In this document: piece after piece, positions 33,106 to 44,800 of the stretch
Layout of the letters: every line of letters starts with the position of its first letter
How positions within the stretch are numbered: position 1 is the stretch's first letter
Origin: Orychophragmus violaceus
Taxonomy: Eukaryota; Streptophyta; Magnoliopsida; Brassicales; Brassicaceae
Assembly (NCBI GenBank): GCA_030180135.1
Contig: CM058233.1
Coordinates: 108,417,994 to 108,481,993 of the forward strand
Direction: 5' to 3'
DNA length: 64,000 nt
The notes under the pieces: generated by a model
Databases searched by the model: none
The model's input: only the letters and a program-made list of their open reading frames with translations
Told to the model about the DNA's origin: nothing
Translations under genes and position numbers: made by a program

Positions 33106-33270
33106 TATTAAACTTCTTATTAACAAATTTAATACATAAAATATGAAAAAAAAATCTTCAAATTCCAACGAAAAAAACCAGTGGATCCTTGAGCATAATC
33201 CCAAACAATCCAAAGAAAAAGCGAAATTTCTGAAAACATGTACATTTGAACGATAAACAAATCATAATCT

Positions 33271-33511
33271 GTCCAAGCTCTTGTGGTCAAGTGGTTGGGG
33301 ACGAGTCTTGGACGCTAACACGTTCCGGATTCGATCCTTCTTCCATGCGAAACTAAATTACATTTGTTTAAGGACACCCACATGGATATGGACCTTGCTT
33401 TAGGGTCCATTTGAATACCCGGAGAGAGGGTCTATCTATGGACTGCACCTCCCCTTGTGATTAGTCTGAGTCCTTCCATAGCCTCGGGATACCCCAGATT
33501 AATAAAAAAAA
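33271..33511 (+). mobile_element. tRNA-derived SINE with 14-bp target duplication
   Basis: The head carries RNA polymerase III promoter boxes: box A-like TGGTCAAGTGGTTGG (about 33293) and box B-like GATTCGATCC (about 33330). The 3' end is an A-rich tail (about 33500-33511). ACAAATCATAATCT (33257-33270) and ACAAATAATAATCT (33512-33525) flank it with one mismatch. These are the hallmarks of a Brassicaceae SINE. Confidence 0.88.
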
Positions 33512-33817
33512 ACAAATAATAATCTAAATAAAAATATTTATATATTTTGTTTCATCGATGACTATTACAGGATTCACAAGGTAAAAACAACACGTAGATC
33601 CTACGTAACACGAAACAAACGGCGGTGATCACTCGTGGAGAGGGAGGGAGCGTACGTTTAGCAAATAGCGTATGTTAGCACACTAATCATCATCCGTGTT
33701 ATCTTAATTACTATACTATTAATAACAACGTTAATCTCAAATTTATCGCTTCCTATTTACAACTGATTTATCTTTTTTTTTTTAAACTCGAGCTAACTCG
33801 GTCACCGACTCAACTCG

Positions 33818-34300
33818 CTACCAGCACTGGTCGGTTTCCCAGTTCCGTCCAACGTAACTACCCATCCCAGAGATTCCGACCGTCAAAGGACGGCTCCGCC
33901 GAAGCATCTTCCGATCGTATACAGAGCGTTTCTCAGGATCAGAAAGAGTACAGTACGCCGCGTGAATCTTCATGAACTCATCTGCCGAGGAATTACTCCG
34001 ATCGGTTCCCGCCACGTCGGGATGACAGATCCTAGCCAATCTTCGGTAAGCCGATTTGATATCCTGGCTCGACGCGCCGTAAGGAACCTCCAGAATCTCG
34101 TAAAGCGAAGCGGTCGCCGTCGTCAATCGCCGCGGGATCTGATGCAATCTAGGTGAATCCTCCGCGCAGGTGTAGGAGCAAGAGGCGGAGACTAGAGGAG
34201 GCGAGATCCGAGTAGCAAGAGACGGCGGAGATATCGGGGAGAGAGGCGGAGAAGATGAGAGGAATGGATGAGTGAAGGAAGTTGGAGAAGAAGAAAACAT
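33818..34300 (-). CDS. J11: Small plastid-type DnaJ (J-domain) protein, J11-like
   Basis: J proteins stimulate Hsp70 ATPase. A single exon gives 160 residues, the size of the Arabidopsis J11/DJC23 group. A Ser/Pro-rich N-terminus (residues 1-60) looks like a chloroplast transit peptide. The J domain (about 65-130) reads SLYEILEVPYGASSQDIKSAYRRLARICHPD, with the catalytic HPD at 93-95, then DPEKRSVYDR. The tail ends SYVGRNWETDQCW. The position matches At4g36040. In Arabidopsis the next gene (At4g36050, an endonuclease/exonuclease/phosphatase family gene) is not found here; transposons occupy the space. Confidence 0.93.
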   Translation of the reverse strand: MFSSSPTSFTHPFLSSSPPLSPISPPSLATRISPPLVSASCSYTCAEDSPRLHQIPRRLTTATASLYEILEVPYGASSQDIKSAYRRLARICHPDVAGTDRSNSSADEFMKIHAAYCTLSDPEKRSVYDRKMLRRSRPLTVGISGMGSYVGRNWETDQCW

Positions 34301-35433
34301 CTTTGCTATGAAACGGCGTCGTTTGGAGATTGTCTCTGCGTTTTGCGTTGTGTTTTTTTTTTCGAGGGAGGGAGACTGACGAAGAAGAAGGAATGGAAGG
34401 ATTTATTTATAGGGGAAGAGGCGATTAGTCCATTAATTACTTGATTAATACTCAATTAGTTTTTAATTACAAATTACATCAAGGTTAAAACACTAAATGG
34501 ACGGGTCGGGTTAAGTAGAGTAAAGTCGGGTCGGATCATGTAGAGCTGACTCAGACAAAGGAGCTTATCCAGTTGGAATTATTGCGGTAGAGATAAGAAT
34601 GTACGTAAGATTTTATTTCTAGTGGCCAAATTGTGCTGTGGCTGTAATTGTCAGTCATATTAACAAATTAGATAGATAAAAAGTAATTTTGTTTTTAAAA
34701 ATGAAGCTAAATTTGCACGAAAATATAGATTAAGTTTGTAGTTTTAATTAATTAATTATAATTTTTATACATACACTTTATAATTTTTTGTAATGGAAAT
34801 TCGAAATTCGACTCTTCTTACAAGTTACAAGAAGTCGTATTATTGTTGTACTTTTGTATGGAGACGTAATTTCGACCATTCATTTTTTTGTTGAATACTG
34901 AGAAGACATAAATATTTTTTTTTCAAGATATATAAAAAGTCACTCTAAATATTTAACGATGCCTCCCACCATACAAACATACTATTTAATTTATGTTTTT
35001 GTTTTCATTGTATAAAATGGAAATTCTGGAATATATAATTCGTGGAGAAGTTGTTTTCTTATCTCACAGAAATTTAGTGATATCAACAAACCGTTTTACT
35101 AGTATATTACGATTAGATAATATACTATATATTTTCAAATTTATCTTCTTTACAGAGAGATTATGGTTGTCTTAATCAAGGAAAAGTCGGCTTTTTTAAT
35201 ATTCGTATAAGAAAAGTCGACTGAATTATTTTAATTCTATTGGAGGAGGTAATTCAAAAGAACCGGAATCACGGATGGAGATTATTAACCTCATTTTTAT
35301 AAGTGTTGAGAAGCCATTGAATTTTTGACTTAATCAAGCTTTTGAAATTTTCATTGATTTTTTTACTAATACAAACCATTTCTTATCTGCATGGTAACTT
35401 TTTGAATGAACAAACTTTTTTCACGTGGAACTT
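34301..35433. other. J11 promoter and AT-rich intergenic DNA
   Basis: The first about 130 bases are the J11 leader, with a minus-strand TATAAATAAAT site at 34401-34411. The remainder is AT-rich, with no gene or bounded element. Confidence 0.55.
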
Positions 35434-35547
35434 TTTTTTTTTTTTTTTTTTTTGGCAACTTTTTCATAGAGAAAAGCCCATGAGGGCAAAAGACTACAGG
35501 TGAGAATGTGTAAGAGTAAGCCCAAACAGAGAAAATTACAATGGCAA
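35434..35547 (-). mobile_element. Truncated retroposon, 114 bp, with target duplication
   Basis: A run of about 20 T is followed by GGCAACTTTTTCATAGAGAA and about 80 further bases. TTTCACGTGGAACTTT occurs at both ends (about 35418-35433 and 35548-35563). A tail on one side and a duplication of about 16 bp indicate a heavily 5'-truncated retrotransposed copy. Confidence 0.8.
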
Positions 35548-35563
35548 TTTCACGTGGAACTTT

Positions 35564-36060
35564 GTTTCAGTGAACCCATCAGTGATACATAATTTAAACC
35601 AAGTAGTAACCAAATGATCAAAAATAAGTGTTTTCAAATTGAGAATTTCAAAGATAAACAAGTTGTTTGGTCAAAACACATTACGTTGATGTCTTAAATG
35701 GGTCCAACTTATGAAAATAAAGAGCTCGTGTCCATTACAATCCAATTCGACTACTCTCCCTTAACTAGTCCATGTGCATGTCGATCACGTAGAGAGAGAG
35801 ATTAATGGACCATAATTTGGTTCTAGATGATTGTGATCGAGTGATATTTTTTTTTAACTGATCGAGTGATATTCTCCTAAGCAAACTATTGATTTCACAT
35901 ATAAGTCTCTCTACTTCTTCTCCAACCACGTGTGTTTGCTTATCTTTGATACCCATCAACAAAAAAACTGCTATAGCTTTCTATCAACATCCAATTGGTG
36001 ATGAGGTTAGTGTGTGCGGGTCGATTCAGTTGTTTTTAGATAAATTTATCTGCATCTTGT
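35564..36060. other. Intergenic DNA
   Basis: No gene is seen. It ends with CATCTTGT (36053-36060), the left target duplication of the hAT element. Confidence 0.5.
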
Positions 36061-36736
36061 CAGTGGCGGATCCAGAAATTTTTTTAATCAGTGTCATAAT
36101 TAAAATAAATATTACTTATATATTTTTAAAATAAATATCATTATAATTTAAGTTTGGTATATTGTTTGATATTTTAAATGATAGCATATTTAGTTGTATA
36201 ATAAACTTATTGTACAAACAAATAATAATAGAGAACTGATGTTGATAAAGAAAAAATAAATGTTTTTTTTTTATTTTGTATCGAGGGCAAATAAAACAAG
36301 ATCGAAGAATATTGTTTATGAAAATTTTGAAAAAGCAAAAAAAAAAAACAAGAACAAAGAATATATGTTGACAAAAAAAACAAAGAAATAAATGTTCTTT
36401 AAATTTTGGTGAAAAAAAAAAAAGTATTGTGAGAGATACTTGTAGGGAAATGATATTAAAAAAGTATTTATAGAAAGAAAAAAAAAGAAAAGGAAAACAT
36501 ACACACGGTTAAGGAACAAAATTTTGACAAGTAAAAAAGAGGATATGTGGGGATCAAGGAAGTGTTTGAACTCGCGTGTAGGGGGTCAGGGAAGGGGATT
36601 TACACCAAATGTACCACATAAGTTAAATACTCAATCAAAAAAAAAAAGAAGTTAAATAATCAAAGCCAACTATTTAATGTTCTATAATTAACCGGGGTCA
36701 GCTGACCCCTCTACCCTCCATTTGGCTCCGCCGCTG
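36061..36736. mobile_element. Non-autonomous hAT element, 676 bp, 8-bp target duplication
   Basis: The termini CAGTGGCGGATCCA and TGGCTCCGCCGCTG are inverted repeats, and CATCTTGT flanks both sides (36053-36060 and 36737-36744). CAGTGGCGGA termini and an 8-bp duplication are the known hAT signature. The AT-rich interior has no transposase. Confidence 0.92.
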
Positions 36737-36744
36737 CATCTTGT

Positions 36745-37566
36745 AGTCATACACACACATATTTATATAAATCATGAGGATTTTAAAAGTTTTCTAATCT
36801 AAAGATTAAACATACAAGGTTTTATATCCGAATACGTGTACAAAACTTTTTTCTAAATTTAAAATGCGGCTATGTAAGCAAATAGAAATAGTTAAATAAT
36901 TTTATGTTTGAGAAGAGTAGATCTCTCTATCTTAGACCAAGAAGATGATTCTTTTATCAAGTGAAAACCTACACTACAACCATTTGTTTTTGCCGATCAT
37001 ACTAATTTAACCTAGTTTTTTTTTTTTAACCGTTTTTTGCGAAGGATGACAAACATATTGTTCCGATTTTAATATTTATCAAATGAAAAAATTATCTTCG
37101 ACATCTTCAAAAGCCAAGTAAACATAACATTTTTACTTGTATAAAATTGTAAGTGATGTCCAAGATTGACGCCACCAATTCGTGGGTGACACATTCCCTT
37201 CCATAAGCATTTTCTGCTTTCTCGTCATCTTCCATTTTTAAATATACACACGTATACGCGTATAGAACGTATCTCATGTCAATCAATACATACCCTATTA
37301 TTATATTTCTGCAACTTGTAACATTAGTATATACTATATAGATATTTAGCTGCGTTGCGAAGCTAAAAGCTAAATGACATTAAAAGAAACAATACAAGTA
37401 ATATAAAATGAGGACAAGGGGATATATAAACTGATAGAGACAGAGGAACGTGTAAAGAAGCCAAATCCAGCAACTTTACACATTGGTCCAAGACTCAAGA
37501 TATGGATAACATTAAACTATATACCGACATCGTTGAGTTTCTCTACAGTGTACCTGAACTGAATTT
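36745..37566. other. AT-rich intergenic DNA
   Basis: Nothing recognised beyond A/T runs. Confidence 0.5.
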
Positions 37567-39060
37567 TTTTTTTGTCATCTGATAGAATATATTAAAAATT
37601 TAAGGTCAAAACCGAAAGTTTAACGGAAAAACAAGGACGAGTACAAGGACATAGACAAACCGGTGAGTACAAAAATTCCCAAAGACAACATGGTGAAAAA
37701 ACTTAAGGCGATAACCGATAAGTTTAACAAATACTAAAGGATAAGGACCGTATGAAGAGAGCAAGGACCTTATTAACTTTTGTCACGATAACCGGAGCCA
37801 AGAATCTCCTATTCTAGGTAAAGAGAACATACGCAACCTCTTGACATGCTTGAAAAGGAATCCTCTCCGTCGAAACAAGCAGCAAGACAAGGTTCAAAAC
37901 CTATAGTTTGGCAAAACCGTCACTGAAGAAGACATAAGGCAGCAAAGACCAAGCCAACATACGCCAGATCTGAGTCAGCACATGACTAGAAGAACGAGAC
38001 ACAAGTTACATGGACTTGACGAAGGTTGAAAACCCCGCCTCTAGGAAACATAACTGAAGAAAGGATCGACCGAGCCGTAGCTAACAACGGCTATGCCGTC
38101 CGTCCCGCAAAAGGGCTACAAGGTCCAGTAACTAGGATGCTAGCGACTCAACTGATCCCAAAGCTCATCCAAGCATAAAATGGCAACCGAAACAGAACCG
38201 CAGAAGAAGACTAACCTATCTGCATCCCTGGGCTGAAAGCGACAACTGCGCAATAAGATTCCCACTCGAAACCAACACCACCAGAAACTGGTCATGACCC
38301 GTTCAGATCCGCCATCACCAAAACTCAGATCTCAGAAACAGGACCAAGACTTAAACCAAGCCCAAAACACAAAGGCGAAGCTTGACGAAGTTAAAACCAC
38401 TAAGAAGAAGACCATGAACTAAACCAGGACAAAATCCTGGAACATACCAAGCTAAAACCAGGACAAATCTTGGACCGGACCAAGCAAGATATTGAGTAGC
38501 CGCAAACGGAGATAAACAGAGGAAGCAAACCGAGATGTCAATCCGACCAAGTCTCCTCGCCGGTAAGGAACCACCGCAAAAGCGGTAGGACAACCGGAGC
38601 TCACGAAGACGAGCACTGAATCCGCCACACAAACTTCAGAGGGGACAAGGCGACAAGAAGGAGAGGATCCAGGAAGCCGGAATCTTCACCAAAGGAGCAT
38701 CAAGAAGGAGGATCTGACAGAGGGGCCAAAAACCGGTTGAGAGACACTGCGAGAAGGCCAAAGGAAAGCCTCACGCACCGACGAGCCTCAACAACCAGAA
38801 AAGGCAAGGGGAAGACACGCCTGAGACGAATCGTCGCCGGAGAACCACCCATCGCGAGATCGACTAAACTCCGAGCTATCCACCAACCACCACCTCCGAA
38901 GCATGGCCATAGACCTAAGACAAAGGAAAGAAGAAGACTACTCCCGGCGGCGGCGCTCCTCGCCGACCGCCGGGAAAACCGGAGACAAGAAGATGCGGCT
39001 CCTCGGTTAACGTGCTTGGGAGTGTTTCTTATTAGGGCGAACCGTTTGAAACTCAATAGA
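37567..39060 (-). mobile_element. Probable non-coding retroposon (Sadhu-like or LINE-derived)
   Basis: A T run at 37565-37573 is followed by GTCATCTGATAGAATATATT, the reverse of a typical plant retroposon 3' end with a tail. The next 1.4 kb is moderately GC-rich (CCGGAGC, GAAGACG, CGCCGG), unlike the flanks, and has only chance open frames. The right boundary is estimated from the composition change. No target duplication was found. Confidence 0.55.
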
Positions 39061-39656
39061 TTATATCATTGTTTTTCTTAGCTGTAAATGAACCCTTTTT
39101 TCAATACTGCGGAAATTCCGAATAATTTTTCATAAATCTGAAATCAGTCTTTAGATATTCCGATTTAAAGAATAATTTTTCATACCAAAAAATGATTTGA
39201 ATCCGAAATATAAAAAAAACAATCCGTTTATGCTACCACTAGACTACCACATCTTTGGTTCTTGTTCCTGTTTTGAAGTAGTTGGTTCGCTGTCTTCTTT
39301 GGTAGAAACATTCGGTTGTCCACCTGTAGTGTTCACAAGTTTGATTCACATACTATATTTTTATGAGTTTTTTCTAGCTATTGATGTGGGACTTATGTCC
39401 CTAATAAACCAAAGTCATCAAAATCTACGGTTAGTGTATTGTACATGTGGACTAATAGACTGTAACTGTACGTAGCATATCATATCTCTTCAAATGGTGG
39501 CGCGTGGGGAGCATAAGTTATTGATTTGCTTCGTCGGCGTCCACCACCATTATCACCGGATTTTTATATACTCACCAAGAAGAAGAAGAAACCAACTTAT
39601 CTTTGAACTCTCTCTCACACTCTCTATATCTTTCAAGAAGATATCTTTACTTTGCA
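39061..39656. other. Promoter and leader of the bHLH11-like gene
   Basis: A short direct repeat, CCGAATAATTTTTCATA-like, occurs at about 39118 and 39166. TTTTTATATACTC (39560-39572) is a plausible TATA box about 90 bases upstream of the start codon. Confidence 0.5.
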
Positions 39657-40961
39657 ATGGAGCAATCCAAGAAGCTGAAAACTTCTTCTGATGAATCCTC
39701 AGCTTCTTCTTCTTCTTGGGGACATAATATAAGGTTTTGAGGCTTGAAAAATGGATTTCAAAATGTAAAGTTTCAAGCTTTTTTGGTAGTTTCATTTGTT
39801 TTTTTTTCTTCAGGCCTGAGAAAATGGTGGAAGTGAAGAAGGAGCCAGTTTCTTCCCGGAATATTCAAAGGGCAGACCGAGAGAAGATCCGTAGAGATAA
39901 GCTCAACCAACAGTTTCTTGAGCTTGGAAATGCACTTGGTAACATAGTTATTTTTCATATTCATAAACTCTTTCTCTTAAATTAGATTAATTATTGGAAG
40001 GCCGAATGAAGATCGACTGTATAAAAAAAGATCAATAAAAATCTGGAAAGATCGAAAATAATCCCAAAAAATTGAGAAGAATATGAATAAAAATTGTCAT
40101 TATCTCTAATGTACTATATATTAGTTTTAAAATTATGCTAATTCTATCACTATATAAATCTATATGCATAATGTATTTCATTCTTCCTAAATACTTTTTA
40201 TGCTTATTCTCATCAACTTATCATTAATGGTTTGCTGTAGATCCCAATAGGCCTAAGAGTGACAGAGCTTCAATTCTCATTGACACAATACAAATCTTGA
40301 AAGATCTAATGACTCATGTAGATAGACTAAAGGCTGAGTATGTCACACTATCTCAAGAGTCTCTTGAGGTTGGTGATTGATTGATACAACTTCTCTAATA
40401 CTCTTATTATATTAGAATCTACTTTATGCACTTTTCATCATGTTTTTTGAACCATTGTTAAGCAGCTAATTCAAGAGAAGAGCGAGCTGAGAGAGGATCA
40501 AACATCTCTTAAATCCGATATTGACATTCTTAATGCTCAATATCAGCATAGAGTTAGAACTATGGTACCGTGGATTCCACGTTACACTTATCCTGTCCCT
40601 GTAGTTGCCATAACTCAGGGTCCAGTCTCCACTCTGCCGTTCCACTCTATGGAACTCAAAATACCTAAAACAGAACAAGCATCGGTCCAGCACCCTTCTT
40701 CATCTTCTGGTGCTTCAAACAAACAAGATTGCAAAACCAAGTCTTTAGATTTGAATCTGATGAGAAACAGTAAGCCATCGGATAAAAATGATGATGTTGG
40801 TTTAGATCTTGAGCTTAAAATCCATGCCTATTCTTCAGGTCAAGAGGTGAGTGAGTTTGGACTAACAAGCTCTTTCTGTGCTGTGAACATGTATGTTTCA
40901 GGGACTGACCAAAGTTGCTTCCATGCAGGATGTTTCTAGAGAAGAGAAGAAAGGAAACTAG
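39657..40961 (+). CDS. bHLH11: bHLH transcription factor, subgroup IVb (bHLH11-like)
   Basis: Arabidopsis bHLH11 is a repressor in iron homeostasis. Five exons join in phase: 39657-39733, 39814-39938, 40241-40368, 40466-40846 and 40929-40961, giving 247 residues. The basic region and helix 1 (RADREKIRRDKLNQQFLELGNAL) and helix 2 (SDRASILIDTIQILKDL) lie at about 44-95, with a leucine-zipper-like extension after them. A YPVPVV segment follows, and two EAR-type repression motifs, LDLNL (204-208) and LDLEL (223-227), are visible; such motifs recruit TOPLESS co-repressors. The position matches At4g36060. The start is the Met giving MEQSKKLKTSSDESS; the basic region lies downstream of the next Met at 39824, so a shorter form would keep the domain. 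Confidence 0.92.
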
Positions 40962-41840
40962 ACAATCACTACAAGCTCATTGAATACTTCTTATTACCTT
41001 ATATATTACTTGAGATCCCTTTCAACTTCCGATGTGGGACTTTATGTCTGAATAGTACTTTCCTCCGAAACGTAGTCATAAACCGATAAAGATGTAAATT
41101 CCTTGCTAAATAAGCCAGTCAAGTAAAACTCTGTGAACCTGTGTTTAACACTCAATTTGTCCACCGGTTGTAGATTATCCCCATGTGTAACTATGTATTT
41201 TATCATCACAAGCAAACAAATTACAAAATAATCTCCTCAGATCGGTTCCTAGTTCCTACACAAGAATGAGAGCTACACAACCTTTTATCAAAGAAATCAT
41301 TTTCTCCTCTCTTTACCAACATAACTATGTATGAACAATGTTATAGCAAGACACCAAGCATGTTGTGAGAAACATTCCTAAACCTTACGACCACAAGGGT
41401 GATCCTCGGTATCCAATATACAAATCCTATCTAGCCTCAAGTCCCTTATTTATTAGTTATTATCCTTCACAATTTCTTATGTGGGACAATGATCACACAT
41501 TATCTAGAGAATAAGACATCATGACCCATTAATCTATAAAATATTTCAATATATTGATGATATTTTAGAGAGCAAGATGTATATCTAACGAACAAAGCCT
41601 AATGGACTTCAAGAGCCCGGTTATGAAGTGAAACCCGTAAATAACTGAAGAATATTCTCAAATATATCCTACTTCGATAAAGAACATTTCAATGATTAAC
41701 ATTACATATGTGTCTTGTATCATTCATTCTAAACAATAATATATCACATTCTAATTTATAATTAATGTTTTCTGTATATGAGAGAGATGTTTGTAGATTT
41801 GGATAATCCAATCTTCATCTCTCTATTTCTTTTAAGTAAT
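40962..41840. other. Convergent 3' regions of bHLH11 and CPK18
   Basis: This contains both 3' UTRs. A fragment of the dispersed GATGTGGGACTTTATGTC repeat lies at about 41032-41049, and a related word at about 41480. No gene is seen. Confidence 0.6.
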
Positions 41841-44800
41841 TTACATCTTTCTAGAAAGCTGGTAACCAGGAGGGCTTTTGACAGTTCTTGACTTGAGGCT
41901 TGCAGATCTCAAGAGTCTGCGAAACTCATGGATGCTGATCCTCCCATCTTCATCAACGTCAGCCTCTTCAAGAAGTGGTTCAATGGAGCCTTTCAAGCCC
42001 GTTTGCTGCAAGTGAGAAAAAAACTAATAAAATTATCAAGTTGTATAGGCTTTCAACCAACTACAGATATGAGACTTATATCCCAATACGTTCCCTTGGA
42101 TCCGCGGCACTAATTTTGGGCATGGGTTGTCGATAACTGAATCAACTTTGGGTCGGATCGGGTTGGAACACATGGATTGGGTTGATACCATATCTTCTAT
42201 AGTTTCCAACTCAAAATCAATTGGTGATAAACGGAATGACTCATATTCCTTATATATTACTAATGATCTCTTCCAATGTGAGACTTATGTCCTAATAAAA
42301 ACAAGGGTGAAAATTGAGGGGAATGTAAGAAGTATGAGACTGACCAATCTTAGTTCCTCTGGTGTTATAAACCCATCTCTGTCTATGTCGAACTTCTCGA
42401 ATGCTGCTCTTGACCTCTGTTCCCACTTCTCATAGTCATGCTCCTCCAGTTGATTCACGTGTAAAGTAGCGACCACAAACTCAGTGAAATCCACTAACCC
42501 ATCAGTGTTACTATCAATCTGCAACGACAGACGGGTTTTGGATTATACACCAACTAGTGGAGGCGGCTAGTGAGTGTTACTATTAGGATATAAAGTCTCA
42601 TATCGCTAGTTGTAAGAAATCATTAGTAATATATAAGAGATATGTGTCAATCCACTTATCACCAATTTGTTTTAGGTTGGAAACTCATAAAACTTAATAG
42701 TTACTACTCAATGACGTACTGCTTGAAGTATCTCAGCAACTCTTGTATCCTTCAGCTTCCATGGAAGATCTTTTGCAAGAGCCTGTGGAAATGATCCAAA
42801 AAAGGTTGATGAGTTTATGTAGATGTCCCTTGAAATGGCTTACTTGTGATGCAAGTTTTGTTTTCTTCTTACTTGTCTCATTTCCTCAAGGCTAATGGAA
42901 CCGTTCTTGTCAATGTCAATCGCATCAAACTGGTCTCTGAGATCATCCAGCTCATCCTCATCAATTGTCGTTGCCAGAGCCTAAAAAACACATGTAAAGA
43001 ACAAAACTCATAACTTTCGTATGGAACACAATCTCATTCTTTGTATCTTGTTGATTACCCTCAGAGCAATCTGCTTAAGACGGCTGAATTTCACAAACTG
43101 ACGCATATTGTTAAGAACAGATATGTCTATTGGAATCTCTGAGGCCTCACCTCCTTCTCTCACCCATGGATGTGCTGCAAAACCCAACCACCAAATCAAG
43201 AAGATCAGTTAATTTAACAAAAAAAAAACAATGGAAATTCATGGCATTTGTATATTAAACAGGGTCGGTCCTAGGCATAGCGAGATAAAACATTGGTCTT
43301 CATACCTAAATTTTACAGAGCTATTATATACATATGTATTCTGGTCCGTAAATTATAAAAAGAAATTTTACACTAAAATGTTTATGGTTTCCTAAATCTT
43401 AGGACCGGCCCTTGAAGAATCACATACATAGCGCTTGAGCTGCTGTTAAACGTGCTCGCGGCTCCTTTACTAACAACTTCTTCACGAAATCTTTGGCACC
43501 GTCACTGATGGTTGGCCACGGGATTGTTTTGAAGTCAGGTTCTTTTCTCATGACCTGTTTTTTTTTTCATGAAAGTATTATTAAAAGATAAGTCGGTTTT
43601 AGCCAACTAATCCTAGACCAGAGAACCCATGTGAAAGCCTTGGTGGCCAACCCGAATTAAACTTAGGTTGGTGGAAACGTACTAGACATTCCTTTACCAA
43701 CCGAACCAACTCGGGTTGATTAGTATTTGTTTGTTTTGTCAGAAGATTACTACACCTCATTGAATATCCCGTCTTGTGTCTTCTCCCAGAAGGGTCTTCT
43801 TCCACAGAGCAGAATGTAAGTGATGACACCAATGCTCCATACATCTGATTCGGGTCCTGACTTACGTTTCAACACTTCAGGTGCAACGTAATACGCACTT
43901 CCTACTATGTCCTGGAACTTCATTCCTGCCATGTTCACAAAATCGTCTCCATATCATCATCCGGAAAAGATATTAAGTTCTATAGGCTTCCAATTCAAAA
44001 TCAATTGGTGATAAATAAATTGGTTTATACTTGAGCCTTTCCAATTTCTGATGCCGGACTTTATGTCCTAATAGAAGAGACAAGAGTTGAGAAGTGAAAC
44101 ACACTTAGAAACATTTACCTGGCTTGATGAAATCTGACAAACCGAAATCTGTAGCCTTTAAAGACGAATCTTCTTCTGTCGATTTGAACAGAAAGTTCTG
44201 TATGGGGAAAGAAAACTCTTGTTAGATGAGGAAGATTCTTTCACCATGAATCTGCAACTTTCAGGCATTAGATTAAACCATACCTACCTCTGGCTTCATA
44301 TCACGGTGAACTAGACCGCGTAAATGACACTCAGCTGCAACTTTCAACATTTGTCTCACCACAACCGCCGCATCTTTCTCGGTGTAACGGCTATCTTTCC
44401 TGGAAAAGATATACAAATAAATTGAGGTACAGAGAGTCTAAGCATTCTTGTTAACACAAACTATTATTACTCTTACTTGGATAATATTCGATCTAGCAAT
44501 TCACCACCTTCACATAACCTGAGAACATCAAACAGGGCTGGTTTCAGATTCTTGCAGCACAAGAAAAGAGCAAAAAAGAGACAAACTTGAGCCTTACTCC
44601 ATCACTATATAGACACAGTTTTTGTCTTCAAACACATTGTGAAACCCAACTACATTCTCATGCCCACCTAAAGCTTGTAGTATCTTAACCTCTCGTCTCA
44701 CATCTTCGACTTCAATCGGTTGAGTCATCTGCACACCAATTCGGCGCTAAGAAACTTTATAATAAATCTCGAAAGATACTGCAGTGGAAGAACTTGGTAT

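Noticed and set aside
33290..33345. Possible tRNA gene (box A and box B words)
   Set aside because: There is no cloverleaf or acceptor stem; the tail and target duplication show it to be the head of a SINE.
38351..39081. Overlapping open frames on both strands in the GC-rich part of the 37.6-39.1 kb repeat
   Set aside because: Both strands are open because stop codons are rare in GC-rich DNA; no reverse transcriptase or other domain is visible.
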